Notes: generated by a model from the letters alone, not told the origin. A stretch of 64,000 bases of DNA from an uncultured Flavobacteriaceae bacterium (GCA_947494825.1 CANLWN010000007.1:149330-213329); one strand, 5' to 3'. Shown: positions 16,254 through 26,318, counted from the first letter of the stretch. Translations and numbers: made by a program.

Positions 16254-16868
16254 ATGCATATTGCCGTTGCTGGAAATATAGGAGCCGGAAAAACCACTTT
16301 GACCAAATTGCTTGCCAAACACTACAAATGGGAGGCCCATTTTGAGGATGTTGTTGACAATCCCTATTTGGATGATTTTTATAACCAAATGGAACGCTGG
16401 AGTTTTAATCTCCAAATTTACTTCCTTAACAGTAGGTACCGGCAAATCCTGCAGATACGCGAAAGTGGCAAGAATATTATCCAGGACAGGACCATTTATG
16501 AGGACGCCCATATCTTTGCGCCCAACTTACATGCCATGGGACTTATGACCAATCGGGATTTTAACAACTATTCCAGTCTTTTTGACCTGATGGAGAGTTT
16601 GGTACAACCTCCCGATCTGCTCATCTACCTCAGAAGTTCCATTCCCAATCTGGTAAGCCAGATCCACAAACGTGGTAGGGAGTATGAAAATACGATTTCC
16701 ATAGATTATTTGAGCAGGCTGAACGAACGTTACGAAGCCTGGGTACACGGTTATGAAAAAGGCAATCTGTTGGTCATTGATGTGGACCGCCTGGATTTTG
16801 TGGACAATCCCGAACACCTAGGGGAAGTCATCAACAAGATCGACGCCGAAATCAACGGCCTTTTTTAA
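16254..16868 (+). CDS. Deoxynucleoside kinase
   Basis: 204 aa cytoplasmic kinase of the dCK/dGK family, phosphorylating deoxynucleosides for salvage. P-loop GNIGAGKTT (8-16), the catalytic/arginine motif QDRTIYEDAHIF (DRT at 78-80) and the lid KRGREYE are intact. Single gene, divergent from metK. A second kinase domain of the same family is fused to FolK at 59130-60275, but that one lacks the DRT/ERS motif. Preferred base cannot be read from sequence. Confidence 0.92.
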   Translation: MHIAVAGNIGAGKTTLTKLLAKHYKWEAHFEDVVDNPYLDDFYNQMERWSFNLQIYFLNSRYRQILQIRESGKNIIQDRTIYEDAHIFAPNLHAMGLMTNRDFNNYSSLFDLMESLVQPPDLLIYLRSSIPNLVSQIHKRGREYENTISIDYLSRLNERYEAWVHGYEKGNLLVIDVDRLDFVDNPEHLGEVINKIDAEINGLF

Positions 16869-16959
16869 TTCCCCTCTTGGCTTAAACGGTGGGTTTTCCG
16901 TAATTTTTTCTTTTTATTCCATTAGGCATTGGTCCCTACTATGTCCTAATTTTTATACA

Positions 16960-16995
16960 TAGAAAAAGGGAGCCAATGTTGCCATAGCTCCCTTT
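16960..16995 (-). terminator. Intrinsic terminator of hppA
   Basis: Perfect 9-bp stem AAAGGGAGC/GCTCCCTTT (16965-16973 with 16987-16995), 13-nt loop, followed on the minus strand by TTTTTCTAT. It lies 21 bp after the hppA stop codon. Confidence 0.8.
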
Positions 16996-17015
16996 CCAAA
17001 AAGTTTGTTGTTTCC

Positions 17016-19289
17016 TTATTTCCTTTCCTCCATCGCGGCAGCATAGCTGATGGTAGTATCTTCCGTTTCGGAATGCTGTATTTTGGTTTCTAGTTGGATT
17101 TTCTCAGTGGCATTTTCGGCCGTTCCTGTTTCGTCCTCGGTATGTCCTCCCAAAATTGGGGCGATGACCAGACCTACCAAACAAGTAAGTTTGATCAGAA
17201 TGTTCATAGAGGGTCCTGAAGTATCCTTAAATGGATCGCCAACGGTATCACCTGTTACTGCAGCTTTATGGGCATCAGAGCCTTTATAGGTCATTTCACC
17301 ATTGATTTCGACACCGGCCTCAAAGGATTTTTTGGCATTGTCCCAGGCACCCCCTGCATTGTTCTGGAAAATGGCCCACATGACACCGGATACGCATACC
17401 CCTGCCATATAACCTCCCAAAGGTTCTGCCCCAAAGACCAAGCCAATGATAATTGGGGTAATAATGGTAATCAGTCCTGGCAATATCATTTCCCTTAAGG
17501 CTGCTTTTGTGGAAATATCAACACATTTTGCATATTCTGGTGTTCCGGTACCTTCCATAATTCCCGGTATTTCCTTGAACTGTCTGCGCACCTCTTGCAC
17601 CATTTCCATGGCGGCCTTGCCCACGGACTGCATGGCCAATGCCGAAAAGACCACTGGGATCATCCCACCTACAAATAGCATGGCCAGTACGTCTGCCTTA
17701 AATATGTTTATGCCATCGATTCCTGTAAAGGTCACATAGGCGGCAAACAGGGCCAGGGCGGTCAAGGCAGCTGAGGCAATGGCGAAACCTTTGCCAACCG
17801 CAGCCGTTGTATTGCCTACGGAGTCCAAAATATCAGTACGTTCACGTACCTCAGGGTCCAATTCACTCATTTCTGCAACTCCGCCTGCGTTATCGGCAAT
17901 TGGGCCAAAGGCATCTATGGCCAATTGCATGGCCGTGGTGGCCATCATGGCCGACGCCGCAAGGGCCACACCGTAAAATCCGGCCAAGGCGTAAGATCCA
18001 TAGATTGCGGCGGCAAAGAGTATTACCGATGCAAAGGTAGATTTCATCCCAACGGCGAGACCAGCGATGATGTTCGTAGCCGCTCCAGTTGAGCTGTTTT
18101 TTACGATATCCAATACGGGTTTTTTTCCTAAACTGGTGTAATATGAAGTTACCACAGATATTAAGGCGCCTACGGCCAATCCGATACAGGCCGCTCCAAA
18201 AACATTGGTAGCGGCAATATCCCGATACCCTTCACCAAAAAACTTCATGCTCATGGTTTCCGGCAACATCCAATCGATCAAAAACCAGCTGGCCACTAGG
18301 GTCAATAGGATGGATGCCCAGTTTCCGGTATCCAATGCCCTTTGTACTTGGGCTTCTTTAGCGCTGTTACTGGATATTTTTACCAAAAAGGTACCGAGTA
18401 TGGAGGCCAATATACCCACACCGGCAATAACAATGGGCAAGAGCACAGGGCCCATATTGTTAAAAGCATCCGTGAATTGTGTGGTGGCCGACATATCCTT
18501 TATCAGATAGTTCCCCAACACCATGGAAGCCAGGACGGTGGCGACATAAGAGCCAAAAAGGTCGGCACCCATTCCTGCTACATCCCCTACATTATCGCCC
18601 ACGTTGTCAGCAATGGTGGCCGGGTTACGGGGATCGTCCTCAGGAATACCGGCTTCTACTTTCCCAACAAGGTCGGCCCCTACATCGGCCGCTTTGGTAT
18701 AGATTCCTCCACCTACACGGGCGAATAGGGCTATGGATTCCGCTCCCAATGAAAATCCGGCCAGTGCTTCTAGTGCAATGGTCATTTCAACATAAAAGGA
18801 AGCGTCTCCCGTAATGAACATTTTAATGAAAATAAAGAACAATAGGCTTAGTCCCAATACTGCCAAACTTGCTACACCCAATCCCATAACGGTTCCCCCT
18901 CCAAAAGACACTTTTAGCGCCTGAGGAAGACTTGTTTTGGCCGCTTCGGCAGTTCTGGCATTGGCTTCTGTGGCGATGCGCATGCCTATATTACCGGCAA
19001 GGGCAGAAAAAATGGCCCCCAGAATAAAGGCCACGATGATAATCCAATGGGTAGTGGGCACAAAATAGGAGATAGCGCCCAAGGCTACGGAAGCAATCAC
19101 TACAAAGACGGCAAGTAGGCGGTATTCCGCACTTAGAAAGGCCAATGCACCTTCTTTGATCGCCTTGGAGATACCTTGCATTTTTTCACTGCCAGCAGGC
19201 TGCTTTTTTACCCAGGCCATTTTTACGATCATAAAAAGAAGGCCTAAAACTGCCAATCCTATTGGCACAAAAATAATATTGGATTCCAT
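17016..19289 (-). CDS. hppA: Membrane-bound, ion-pumping pyrophosphatase
   Basis: 757 aa integral membrane protein with about 16 membrane segments. It couples hydrolysis of pyrophosphate to Na+ and/or H+ export. Substrate-binding motifs: [18 protein letters not shown] followed by [20 protein letters not shown]. The segment [10 protein letters not shown] has alanine where K+-independent H+ pumps have lysine, predicting the K+-dependent subgroup, in which Na+ pumping is common; ion choice is inference. C-terminus [21 protein letters not shown] is typical, followed by a ~50-residue hydrophilic extension. The soluble pyrophosphatase gene lies just upstream; a strong terminator between them makes the units separate. 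Confidence 0.96.
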   Translation of the reverse strand: MESNIIFVPIGLAVLGLLFMIVKMAWVKKQPAGSEKMQGISKAIKEGALAFLSAEYRLLAVFVVIASVALGAISYFVPTTHWIIIVAFILGAIFSALAGNIGMRIATEANARTAEAAKTSLPQALKVSFGGGTVMGLGVASLAVLGLSLLFFIFIKMFITGDASFYVEMTIALEALAGFSLGAESIALFARVGGGIYTKAADVGADLVGKVEAGIPEDDPRNPATIADNVGDNVGDVAGMGADLFGSYVATVLASMVLGNYLIKDMSATTQFTDAFNNMGPVLLPIVIAGVGILASILGTFLVKISSNSAKEAQVQRALDTGNWASILLTLVASWFLIDWMLPETMSMKFFGEGYRDIAATNVFGAACIGLAVGALISVVTSYYTSLGKKPVLDIVKNSSTGAATNIIAGLAVGMKSTFASVILFAAAIYGSYALAGFYGVALAASAMMATTAMQLAIDAFGPIADNAGGVAEMSELDPEVRERTDILDSVGNTTAAVGKGFAIASAALTALALFAAYVTFTGIDGINIFKADVLAMLFVGGMIPVVFSALAMQSVGKAAMEMVQEVRRQFKEIPGIMEGTGTPEYAKCVDISTKAALREMILPGLITIITPIIIGLVFGAEPLGGYMAGVCVSGVMWAIFQNNAGGAWDNAKKSFEAGVEINGEMTYKGSDAHKAAVTGDTVGDPFKDTSGPSMNILIKLTCLVGLVIAPILGGHTEDETGTAENATEKIQLETKIQHSETEDTTISYAAAMEERK

Positions 19290-19342
19290 ATGTTCTTCTG
19301 TTAATTATTTAGCTGGGCAAAAGTAGTGAAATCATACAGAAT

Positions 19343-19379
19343 AAAAAAAGCAATATCACATGCGGATATTGCTTTTTTT
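19343..19379 (-). terminator. Intrinsic terminator of ppa
   Basis: Perfect 15-bp stem between 19343-19357 and 19365-19379 (GCAATATC/GATATTGC plus the A/T runs), 7-nt loop. A-tract and T-tract on either side would let it act in both directions. It is 21 bp after the ppa stop codon. Confidence 0.85.
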
Positions 19380-19400
19380 ACCAGCCTTGAAATGCCACAT

Positions 19401-19928
19401 TTACTTGATGCTCACTTCTTTCTTGGGAACGTCGCTTTTCGAAAACCGATTGATGCATTTGGCCACAATCTCTTTGGCTTCGGCCACATTTCCCCACCCA
19501 CCAACGGCTACTTTTTTCTTTTCAAGGTCCTTGTAGACCTTAAAAAAGTGCTCTATTTCCTTTATGAGGTGCGGGTTCAGTTCGTTTAGATCGCTCACCC
19601 TATTGGATATAGGATCGGAAATGGGTACACAGATCACCTTTTCATCTGGGCCTTTTTCATCGGCCATATGGAAAACCCCAATGGGTTTAACCTCCATAAC
19701 ACAGCCCGGAAAGGTAGGCTCTGTGACCAGCACCAAAACATCCAGTGGGTCGCCGTCCAAGGCTAGGGTCTCTGGAACAAAACCGTAATCTGCCGGATAC
19801 ATCATGGAAGAAAATATCATCCGATCGTACCGTATCTTTTTCAGTTCAAAATCGTATTCGTATTTATTTCTACTGCCCTTGGGAATTTCAATCAAAACAT
19901 CAAAGGAGGTGATTTCTTGTGCCGTCAT
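19401..19928 (-). CDS. ppa: Inorganic pyrophosphatase (family I, soluble)
   Basis: 175 aa. Hydrolyses pyrophosphate in the cytoplasm, pulling biosynthetic reactions such as ATP sulfurylase forward. Family I active-site motif LDGDPLDVLV at 57-66, substrate-binding IPKGSRNKYEYD near the N-terminus. A TATCTTTG -7 element lies upstream (19949-19956, minus). It neighbours the membrane pyrophosphatase gene but has its own terminator. Confidence 0.97.
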   Translation of the reverse strand: MTAQEITSFDVLIEIPKGSRNKYEYDFELKKIRYDRMIFSSMMYPADYGFVPETLALDGDPLDVLVLVTEPTFPGCVMEVKPIGVFHMADEKGPDEKVICVPISDPISNRVSDLNELNPHLIKEIEHFFKVYKDLEKKKVAVGGWGNVAEAKEIVAKCINRFSKSDVPKKEVSIK

Positions 19929-19988
19929 AATTCGTCTTATTAGGTGGGCAAAGATACTTGAAATTGGGCTGATGCCATAACTAAGGCA

Positions 19989-22484
19989 TCAAAAACTAAA
20001 CCCGAAGGAACCGGTTACGCTAAAAGGCCTGGCATTGGGATTGTCCAAATAATTGCCCCGAAAGTTAAAATCTATCCTCAAAATCTTAAAGATATTGCCC
20101 ACCCCAAAGGAATACTCCCAGTATATCTGGTTTTCCGGAGCGATTAGCGGAATGTTGGTAGGACTGTTCAAAGCAATGTTTTCATCCGAGAGTTGGCCCC
20201 AAGCGCCCCTAAGACCAACGATTTCCCTGAGATTAAGTTTTCGCAGGAAGGGAATTCGGGAGAAAAGCCTGCCGTTGAAATTATGTTCCAGGTGCGCGGA
20301 AGCATAAGTATCCGTAACGAATTCATAAAAATCGAGGTTCGGGAAGGTATTGTAGAGTGAGAATAGGGTCTGATTGCCAGGGATTACATTTAAAAGGCTT
20401 AGCGGGACCTCACCAAAGGTCTTGCCTACCTCAACCGTGCTCAGTAGTCTTCCAAAGCCTCCAATCTGCCAGGGTTGCGTATAGGAAAACTGTACTCTTT
20501 CGTAATCAAAATCACTGCCCAGAAAACCCTCTATACCCTTGGTATAGTTTAACAAGAGGGTGCTAAAATTGTCGTTGATGTTTATGCGCTCCACACCGTA
20601 GCCAATGGTTCGCTTCCCAGGTGTGTAGACCAAGATGGTGTTGATATCGAACTGCTCCACTTCCGAAGAAATGCCGGTGGGGGATGTGGGATCCACATAA
20701 TCCAGGTTAAAGGCATCGGGCAGCGCCGAGCTTAGGGTGCGGAACGAACTGCCAATACGTATCCTAAAATTGGTAAGGGGTTCCACTTCTACATTAAAGG
20801 TGCTGAGATTGATGTTGGTAAGCCGGTCATTGGCCCCTACGGTAAGTACGGAAGAAGAAGCTATACTACGACCTAAAACGTCGTTTGTAGCGGTTAGGCT
20901 CAACCCTAACTGTTCTATATCCCTCCTATTCCCGCCAGAAAGAATCAAGCGGGTTTTCCGGTCCAAAAGAAACTTGGCGGAAAAACCGTGCTTAAATTTT
21001 CGGTCATCAAAGCCGTAGGCCATATACCCTTCCAAGCGCCAGGGGTCGTTTTGCCCGAAATAGGTCCTAGCACCGCCCCGTACGCGAATGCCCTCGGCAT
21101 CATTGAATCCAAACACGCTGTAGATATCCCCAAGATCCAGATTCCATTTATCAATTTCCACATAGCCCGAATTCAGGATACTCACAATATTGTAATAGGT
21201 TTTGAATTTGGGTACGGTCTTAAGGGTGTCCAAAAGCTTATAAATGCCCTTTTCATCCTTGTTCAGTGTTTCCAGTCTACTGCTTTTCCAGAACAAACTA
21301 TCCCTGTTGAATACCCTGGGGTCAAAGGGATTGGCTTCATTTTTATAGAATTCCAGGGGCCTGGGAACATTGAAGGTATAGTTGTCATAGACCGTGGTTC
21401 TCTTGCCGTAGATGCCCCTGGACTTTTCCTTTTTCCGCAGGCTGAAATCGCTTAGCATATAATCCCTTTTCAAGAGAAAAACCGAGTCGTTCACCACATC
21501 AAAATCCTGTTCTATATAAATCTCCTTTACCCAATTGATATTGGCACTTTTGGTGACCTCTAGATTGATCTTCTTTATGGCATAGGTAGAATCGTTCACC
21601 CAAAAATCGCCTTTAAAGGTGAGTTCGTTTTTTCTTCGGGGGTAGTAAATAATGTTATAGCACCATTTATTATCGATATAGGCACTATCCGATAGCACAT
21701 AATTATAGGTATCTATACCTGTTTTGGACAGCGGGCTGGTAAAGCTTTTGTCAAAAAACTTGAGGTAGTTTTCGTAGATATCGTAATCCGAGTACAAGTC
21801 TTGGATAAATGCTGTAATGGCCTGGTTATTGCTGAAACCGGAATTTTTATTGCCCAATACGTCTTCCTTTTCCTCTCCCATTGCATTGTCGCCATACACC
21901 TTGGAAGCCACTTCGTTCAAAAAAATGGGCAAATAGGTCTTGCCCGTAATCCTGGAAGTATCCAAATCCTGGAACATAAATTCCAGGCCTTTGAACAACT
22001 TACTTTTCATTAGCGCGCTGTCTATGGTGTTTAAATCAAACTCTACCTTCTCGTACTTATCGTATTTGTACTGCTCAAACATGCGCAGGCCGTTTATCCT
22101 TTTTTTTGCCCATATTTTGCGTAGAATATCAATGGCCGGATTGTTCTTTTTGGATTGCCGGCCCACGTAGACCACGACCTCGTCCAATTGCTCGCTCTCC
22201 TCTACCAGGGGTACTTCCATATTGTAATTTACCTTGGCCGGCAAGGAAATTTCTATGGCCTGGTACCCGATAAAGGAAACGACCAAGGTGGAATAGGTAG
22301 TGTCCGATTCCAAATAAAACCGGCCGTTGTCATTGGTAATGGTACCTTCGGTGGAATTTTTGAACAGCACATTGGCAAATGCGACCGGGGAACCGGATTC
22401 GTCCACCACGATACCGCTAACCTTGGTTTGGGATAATGCAAAAAATGTAGAGAGGAGAAAAAAGGTAAAAAGCAGTTTCTTCAT
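19989..22484 (-). CDS. DUF5686 family outer-membrane protein with carboxypeptidase-like regulatory domain
   Basis: 831 aa. Signal peptide MKKLLFTFFLLSTFFALSQ, then a CarboxypepD_reg-like beta-sandwich (VSGIVVDESGSPVAFANVLFKN ... FIGYQAIEI) at ~22-105, and a long DUF5686 region whose second half is rich in alternating aromatic/polar strands, as in an outer-membrane beta-barrel, ending GSFGFSF. This organisation is widespread in Bacteroidota; the function is not known. Single-gene unit. Confidence 0.85.
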   Translation of the reverse strand: MKKLLFTFFLLSTFFALSQTKVSGIVVDESGSPVAFANVLFKNSTEGTITNDNGRFYLESDTTYSTLVVSFIGYQAIEISLPAKVNYNMEVPLVEESEQLDEVVVYVGRQSKKNNPAIDILRKIWAKKRINGLRMFEQYKYDKYEKVEFDLNTIDSALMKSKLFKGLEFMFQDLDTSRITGKTYLPIFLNEVASKVYGDNAMGEEKEDVLGNKNSGFSNNQAITAFIQDLYSDYDIYENYLKFFDKSFTSPLSKTGIDTYNYVLSDSAYIDNKWCYNIIYYPRRKNELTFKGDFWVNDSTYAIKKINLEVTKSANINWVKEIYIEQDFDVVNDSVFLLKRDYMLSDFSLRKKEKSRGIYGKRTTVYDNYTFNVPRPLEFYKNEANPFDPRVFNRDSLFWKSSRLETLNKDEKGIYKLLDTLKTVPKFKTYYNIVSILNSGYVEIDKWNLDLGDIYSVFGFNDAEGIRVRGGARTYFGQNDPWRLEGYMAYGFDDRKFKHGFSAKFLLDRKTRLILSGGNRRDIEQLGLSLTATNDVLGRSIASSSVLTVGANDRLTNINLSTFNVEVEPLTNFRIRIGSSFRTLSSALPDAFNLDYVDPTSPTGISSEVEQFDINTILVYTPGKRTIGYGVERININDNFSTLLLNYTKGIEGFLGSDFDYERVQFSYTQPWQIGGFGRLLSTVEVGKTFGEVPLSLLNVIPGNQTLFSLYNTFPNLDFYEFVTDTYASAHLEHNFNGRLFSRIPFLRKLNLREIVGLRGAWGQLSDENIALNSPTNIPLIAPENQIYWEYSFGVGNIFKILRIDFNFRGNYLDNPNARPFSVTGSFGFSF

Positions 22485-22593
22485 CTATTGGATAAATTCA
22501 CCAGCATGCATTCCACTGATTCCAGGGACCATGCGTACATGTTTGATTAATTGATCTAGCGTAATGTTCCTATCAAATAATGTACCCTTTTAG

Positions 22594-22624
22594 AAAAAAA
22601 TTCGCCAACTGTTCAGTTGGCGAA
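22594..22624 (-). terminator. Intrinsic terminator of pdhB
   Basis: Perfect 11-bp stem TTCGCCAACTG/CAGTTGGCGAA with a 2-nt loop (22601-22624), followed on the minus strand by seven T. It is 29 bp after the pdhB stop codon. Confidence 0.85.
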
Positions 22625-22653
22625 GCTAATATAACCCGACAAAACGGTTTTGA

Positions 22654-23631
22654 TCATTTATATAACACTTTCTTAACAGCTTTGATGACATCTGTATGAT
22701 TGGGAAGCCATTCTGCCAATAGGACAGGGGAATAAGGTGCCGGTGTATCTGCTGTATTTATTTTCACGATCGGGGCGTCCAAATAATCGAAGGCGTTGGA
22801 CTGTATATGGTAGGTAATCTCCGTGGCAACATTTCCAAAAGGCCAGGCCTCCTCCAGCACCACCAATCTATTTGTTTTCTTTACCGAATTCACAATGGCC
22901 TCATAATCCAGAGGTTTAACGGTGCGCAGGTCTATGATTTCGCAACTAATACCTTCTTTATGGAGTTCATCGGCGGCCAAATAGGCTTCCTTTATGATTT
23001 TTCCGAAGGAAACTATGGTGACATCGCTTCCTTCCCTTTTGATATCGGCTACGCCCAAGGGTATGGTATATTCCCCTTCCGGAACTTCCCCCTTGTCTCC
23101 GTACATTTGCTCGGACTCCATAAAAATTACAGGGTCGTCATCTCGAATGGCCGATTTTAATAGGCCTTTGGCGTCATTGGGATTGGATGGCACCACCACT
23201 TTTAGACCAGGACAATTGGCGAACCAGCTTTCAAAAGCCTGGGAATGTGTGGCGCCCAGTTGGCCCGCAGATGCTGTTGGCCCTCTAAAAACTATCGGAC
23301 AATTAAACTGTCCGCCCGACATCTGACGGATCTTGGCGGCATTGTTGATGATTTGATCGATACCGACCAAAGCAAAATTAAAGGTCATAAACTCCACGAT
23401 GGGCCTGTTGCCGTTCATGGCAGAACCTATAGCTATTCCGGAAAAACCCAATTCGGAAATAGGGGTATCCAAGACACGGTCTGGTCCAAATTCGTCCAAC
23501 ATTCCTTTGGACGCCTTGTATGCCCCGTTGTACTCGGCAACTTCCTCGCCCATGAGATATATGGATTCGTCCCTTCTCATCTCTTCGGACATGGCCTCGG
23601 CTATGGCCTGCCTAAATTGTAAAGTTTTCAT
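22654..23631 (-). CDS. pdhB: Pyruvate dehydrogenase E1 component, beta subunit
   Basis: 325 aa transketolase-like subunit of the E1 heterotetramer that decarboxylates pyruvate for the E2 lipoyl domain. Motifs: FRQAIAEAMSEEM, GEEVAEYNGAYKASKGM, ISELGFSGIAIGSAM, and the C-terminal transketolase domain with LVVLEEAWPFGNVATEI. The sequence is of the pyruvate type rather than branched-chain E1 beta. pdhA is not adjacent, common in Flavobacteriaceae. Divergent from etfBA; the shared intergenic region carries a perfect 24-bp palindrome. Confidence 0.95.
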   Translation of the reverse strand: MKTLQFRQAIAEAMSEEMRRDESIYLMGEEVAEYNGAYKASKGMLDEFGPDRVLDTPISELGFSGIAIGSAMNGNRPIVEFMTFNFALVGIDQIINNAAKIRQMSGGQFNCPIVFRGPTASAGQLGATHSQAFESWFANCPGLKVVVPSNPNDAKGLLKSAIRDDDPVIFMESEQMYGDKGEVPEGEYTIPLGVADIKREGSDVTIVSFGKIIKEAYLAADELHKEGISCEIIDLRTVKPLDYEAIVNSVKKTNRLVVLEEAWPFGNVATEITYHIQSNAFDYLDAPIVKINTADTPAPYSPVLLAEWLPNHTDVIKAVKKVLYK

Positions 23632-23734
23632 AATATTTTTGGCCTAATGATTAATCCCTATCGCTTAAAATGCAAGCAAAAATAGGAAAATATATGTCAA
23701 TTCATTGACAGCCATGAATAAAAAAAATAGCAAA

Positions 23735-23758
23735 ATTTACTATGCATGCATAGTAAAT
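23735..23758. promoter_or_regulatory. Perfect 24-bp palindrome between pdhB and etfB
   Basis: The 24 bases are exactly self-complementary, with the core TATGCATGCATA (23741-23752) flanked by ATTTAC/GTAAAT. It lies ~55-78 bp upstream of etfB, just before a -7-like TATCTTAG (23774-23781), so a dimeric regulator bound here would overlap the -33 region. The same core occurs at 44871-44886 in front of another gene. Confidence 0.6.
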
Positions 23759-23812
23759 CTTAAAATTAATAGTTATCTTAGCGGCGTTTTAAAAAGACTA
23801 AAAACAGCAATA

Positions 23813-24559
23813 ATGAAGATATTAGTTTGCATAAGCAATGTACCGGATACCACGTCCAAAATAAACTTTGCGGAAAACGACACCAAATTTGATACCAACG
23901 GGGTGCAATTCGTAATCAACCCGAACGATGAATTTGGGCTTACCCGCGCCATGTGGTTTAAGGAAAAACAAGGCGCTACCGTGCATGTGGCCACCGTTGG
24001 CGGTACCACCACGGAGCCTACCATCAGGAAGGCCCTGGCCATTGGGGCAGATGAGGCCATTCGTGTAAATGCAGAGCCTACCGACGGTTTTTTTGTGGCT
24101 GAACAATTGACCGATGTGGCCAAGAACGGCGACTACGACCTTATTATCGCGGGTAGGGAATCCATTGATTACAATGGCGGCATGGTGCCGGGCATCATGG
24201 CTACCTTGCTCAACATGAATTTCGTAAACACCTGTATCGGTCTAGAAGTGGAGGGCAACAATGCCACCGCCATGCGTGAAATTGATGGCGGAAAGGAAAA
24301 AATTGCCACCACCCTGCCACTGGTTATTGGTGGACAGAAGGGGCTGGTAGAAGAGAGTGATCTACGGATCCCCAACATGAGGGGCATCATGATGGCGCGA
24401 CAGAAAAAACTTAGTGTAGTGGAGCCCATAGCCTCCAGCAACGCTACCGAAGATATTAAATTTGAAAAGCCCGCCCCCAAGGGTGCCGTTAAGCTGGTCG
24501 ATGCCGACGATATGGACGAATTGGTCCGTCTTTTGCACAACGAGGCCAAGGTAATCTAA
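23813..24559 (+). CDS. etfB: Electron transfer flavoprotein, beta subunit
   Basis: 248 aa. With EtfA it forms the FAD/AMP heterodimer that takes electrons from acyl-CoA dehydrogenases. Motifs: MKILVCISNVPDTTSKI start, VQFVINPNDEFGLTRAM, and the AMP-binding DLIIAGRESIDYNGGMVPG. An upstream in-frame extension is open but crosses the palindrome and promoter; the start at 23813 gives the normal length. It precedes etfA by 60 bp in one unit ended by a terminator at 25612-25657. Confidence 0.95.
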   Translation: MKILVCISNVPDTTSKINFAENDTKFDTNGVQFVINPNDEFGLTRAMWFKEKQGATVHVATVGGTTTEPTIRKALAIGADEAIRVNAEPTDGFFVAEQLTDVAKNGDYDLIIAGRESIDYNGGMVPGIMATLLNMNFVNTCIGLEVEGNNATAMREIDGGKEKIATTLPLVIGGQKGLVEESDLRIPNMRGIMMARQKKLSVVEPIASSNATEDIKFEKPAPKGAVKLVDADDMDELVRLLHNEAKVI

Positions 24560-24619
24560 TTAAAAACACAAACTCCAGGCGCAAAAAGCAGTTTGGAAGT
24601 TGCAAATCAACTATACAAT

Positions 24620-25588
24620 ATGTCAGTCTTAGTATATACAGAATCGGAAAACGGAAAATTTAAAAAGAACGCTTTTGAAGTAGCTTCCTATGCCCATGCG
24701 GTCGCCCAACAGTTGGGCACTGCGGTCACGGCGGTCGCATTCAATGCCAGCGAGGGCGAAAGTTTGGGTGCCTATGGCGTTTCCAAGGTGTTGAACATCG
24801 CTGATGATTCCCTTAAAACCTTCAATGCAAAGGCATTTGCCAATGCCATAGCACAAGCTGCTGAGCAAGAGGAGGCCAACACTGTGATATTGAGTTCCAG
24901 TGCGGATACCAAATTCCTAGCCTCCATTCTAACGGCCCAATTAAAAGCGGGTTACGTACCCAATGTAGTAGGGGCACCTTTAAGTACAGCTCCTTTCGTA
25001 GTAAAAAGAACAGCCTTTAGCAACAAGGGGTTTGCGCATACACAGATCAATGCCGAATTAAAGGTGTTGGGGGTTTCAAACAATGCTTTTGGCGCTCGGG
25101 AGAACAAGCTGGATGCGACAGTGGAAAATTTTGCCCCTACCCTATCGGAAACGGATTTTTCCACAAAATCCGTAGAAATAGATAAGGTTGTAGGCAAGGC
25201 TACCATCGCCGATGCCGATATCGTGGTTTCGGGGGGAAGAGGATTAAAAGGCCCTGAGAACTGGGGTATGTTGGAAGAATTGGCAGAGGTACTGGGTGCC
25301 GCTACGGCCTGTTCCAAGCCGGTTTCGGATTTAGGCTGGCGGTCGCATGGGGAACATGTTGGGCAAACGGGGAAACCCGTGGCCAGCAATCTGTATATCG
25401 CTATCGGTATTTCCGGTGCCATACAACATTTGGCGGGGGTAAGTGCCTCTAAGGTCAAAGTGGTCATCAATACAGATCCAGAGGCTCCATTCTTCAAAGC
25501 GGCCGACTATGGCGTTGTTGGGGATGCTTTTGAAGTAGTTCCCAAACTAACCGAAAAATTAAAGGAATTTAAAGCCCAAAACGCTTAA
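24620..25588 (+). CDS. etfA: Electron transfer flavoprotein, alpha subunit
   Basis: 322 aa. The FAD-binding C-terminal domain is clear: VSGGRGLKGPENWGMLEELAEVLGAA, the conserved arginine and serine region DLGWRSHGEHVGQTGKPV, and YIAIGISGAIQHLAG. N-terminal domain MSVLVYTESENGKFKKNA. Start chosen at the ATG at 24620; a TTG nine codons upstream is also open but less likely. Second gene of etfBA. No acyl-CoA dehydrogenase or ETF:quinone oxidoreductase is seen nearby. Confidence 0.96.
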   Translation: MSVLVYTESENGKFKKNAFEVASYAHAVAQQLGTAVTAVAFNASEGESLGAYGVSKVLNIADDSLKTFNAKAFANAIAQAAEQEEANTVILSSSADTKFLASILTAQLKAGYVPNVVGAPLSTAPFVVKRTAFSNKGFAHTQINAELKVLGVSNNAFGARENKLDATVENFAPTLSETDFSTKSVEIDKVVGKATIADADIVVSGGRGLKGPENWGMLEELAEVLGAATACSKPVSDLGWRSHGEHVGQTGKPVASNLYIAIGISGAIQHLAGVSASKVKVVINTDPEAPFFKAADYGVVGDAFEVVPKLTEKLKEFKAQNA

Positions 25589-25611
25589 TTTTTGTTAATT
25601 TGTGCCCCTGA

Positions 25612-25657
25612 AGGGCTGTTTAAATAACGGGCAATCCTTTTATTTAAACGGCCTTTT
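25612..25657 (+). terminator. Intrinsic terminator of etfBA
   Basis: 14-bp stem GGCTGTTTAAATAA/TTATTTAAACGGCC with one G-T pair (25614-25627 with 25640-25653), 12-nt loop, followed by TTTTA. It separates etfA from the bifunctional nuclease gene, whose start follows at 25671. Confidence 0.75.
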
Positions 25658-25670
25658 ATAGTTTATAGAT

Positions 25671-26300
25671 ATGAGTTTAGTTCGATTAAAAATAAAGGGG
25701 ATATCCTATAGCCAGACCCAAAATGGTGCATACGCCCTGATATTGAATGAAGTTGAGGGAGACCGTAAGCTACCCATTGTCATAGGGGCATTTGAGGCGC
25801 AATCCATTGCCATCGCCCTAGAAAAGGAAATAAAACCCCCAAGACCGCTGACACACGATCTTTTTAAGAATTTTGCGGATCGTTTTGATATCGTGGTCAA
25901 ACAGGTAATTATACACAAGCTGGTAGATGGCGTCTTCTATTCCAGTATTATCTGCGAACGCGACAAAATTGAAGAGATTATCGATGCCAGGACCAGTGAT
26001 GCCATTGCTTTGGCACTTCGGTTCGGGGCTCCTATTTTTACCTATAAGACCATTCTGGACAAGGCGGGGATCTTTTTAAAATTTTCTTCCAAGGACAAGG
26101 ACAAGGAAGAAGGGGACGACAGTATTGTGGTCGATGAAATTTTACAGGAGGGTGAGACCGTGGAGATTGAGACCGGGGCCTCAGATGCCTATAAGGAATT
26201 GACCCTGGAGGAACTGCACCAGGAGTTGGAAAAAGCCGTGGCCAACGAGGATTACGAAAAAGCGGTAAAACTCAGGGATGAAATATCCAAACGCAAGTAA
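25671..26300 (+). CDS. Bifunctional nuclease family protein (BFN/DUF151) with C-terminal UvrB/C motif
   Basis: 209 aa. The BFN domain covers ~1-140: GAYALILNEVEGDRKLPIVIGAFEAQSIA and RTSDAIALALRFGAPIF, the latter the family hallmark. An acidic linker follows, then a UVR motif ELHQELEKAVANEDYEKAVKLRDEI at the C-terminus, a short helical hairpin known from UvrB, UvrC and ClpC-type proteins. Plant BFN proteins degrade RNA and DNA; the bacterial role is unclear. It precedes the nucleoside transporter by 18 bp, so the two are probably cotranscribed. Confidence 0.88.
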   Translation: MSLVRLKIKGISYSQTQNGAYALILNEVEGDRKLPIVIGAFEAQSIAIALEKEIKPPRPLTHDLFKNFADRFDIVVKQVIIHKLVDGVFYSSIICERDKIEEIIDARTSDAIALALRFGAPIFTYKTILDKAGIFLKFSSKDKDKEEGDDSIVVDEILQEGETVEIETGASDAYKELTLEELHQELEKAVANEDYEKAVKLRDEISKRK

Positions 26301-26318
26301 CTAACCAACAACCACTTT

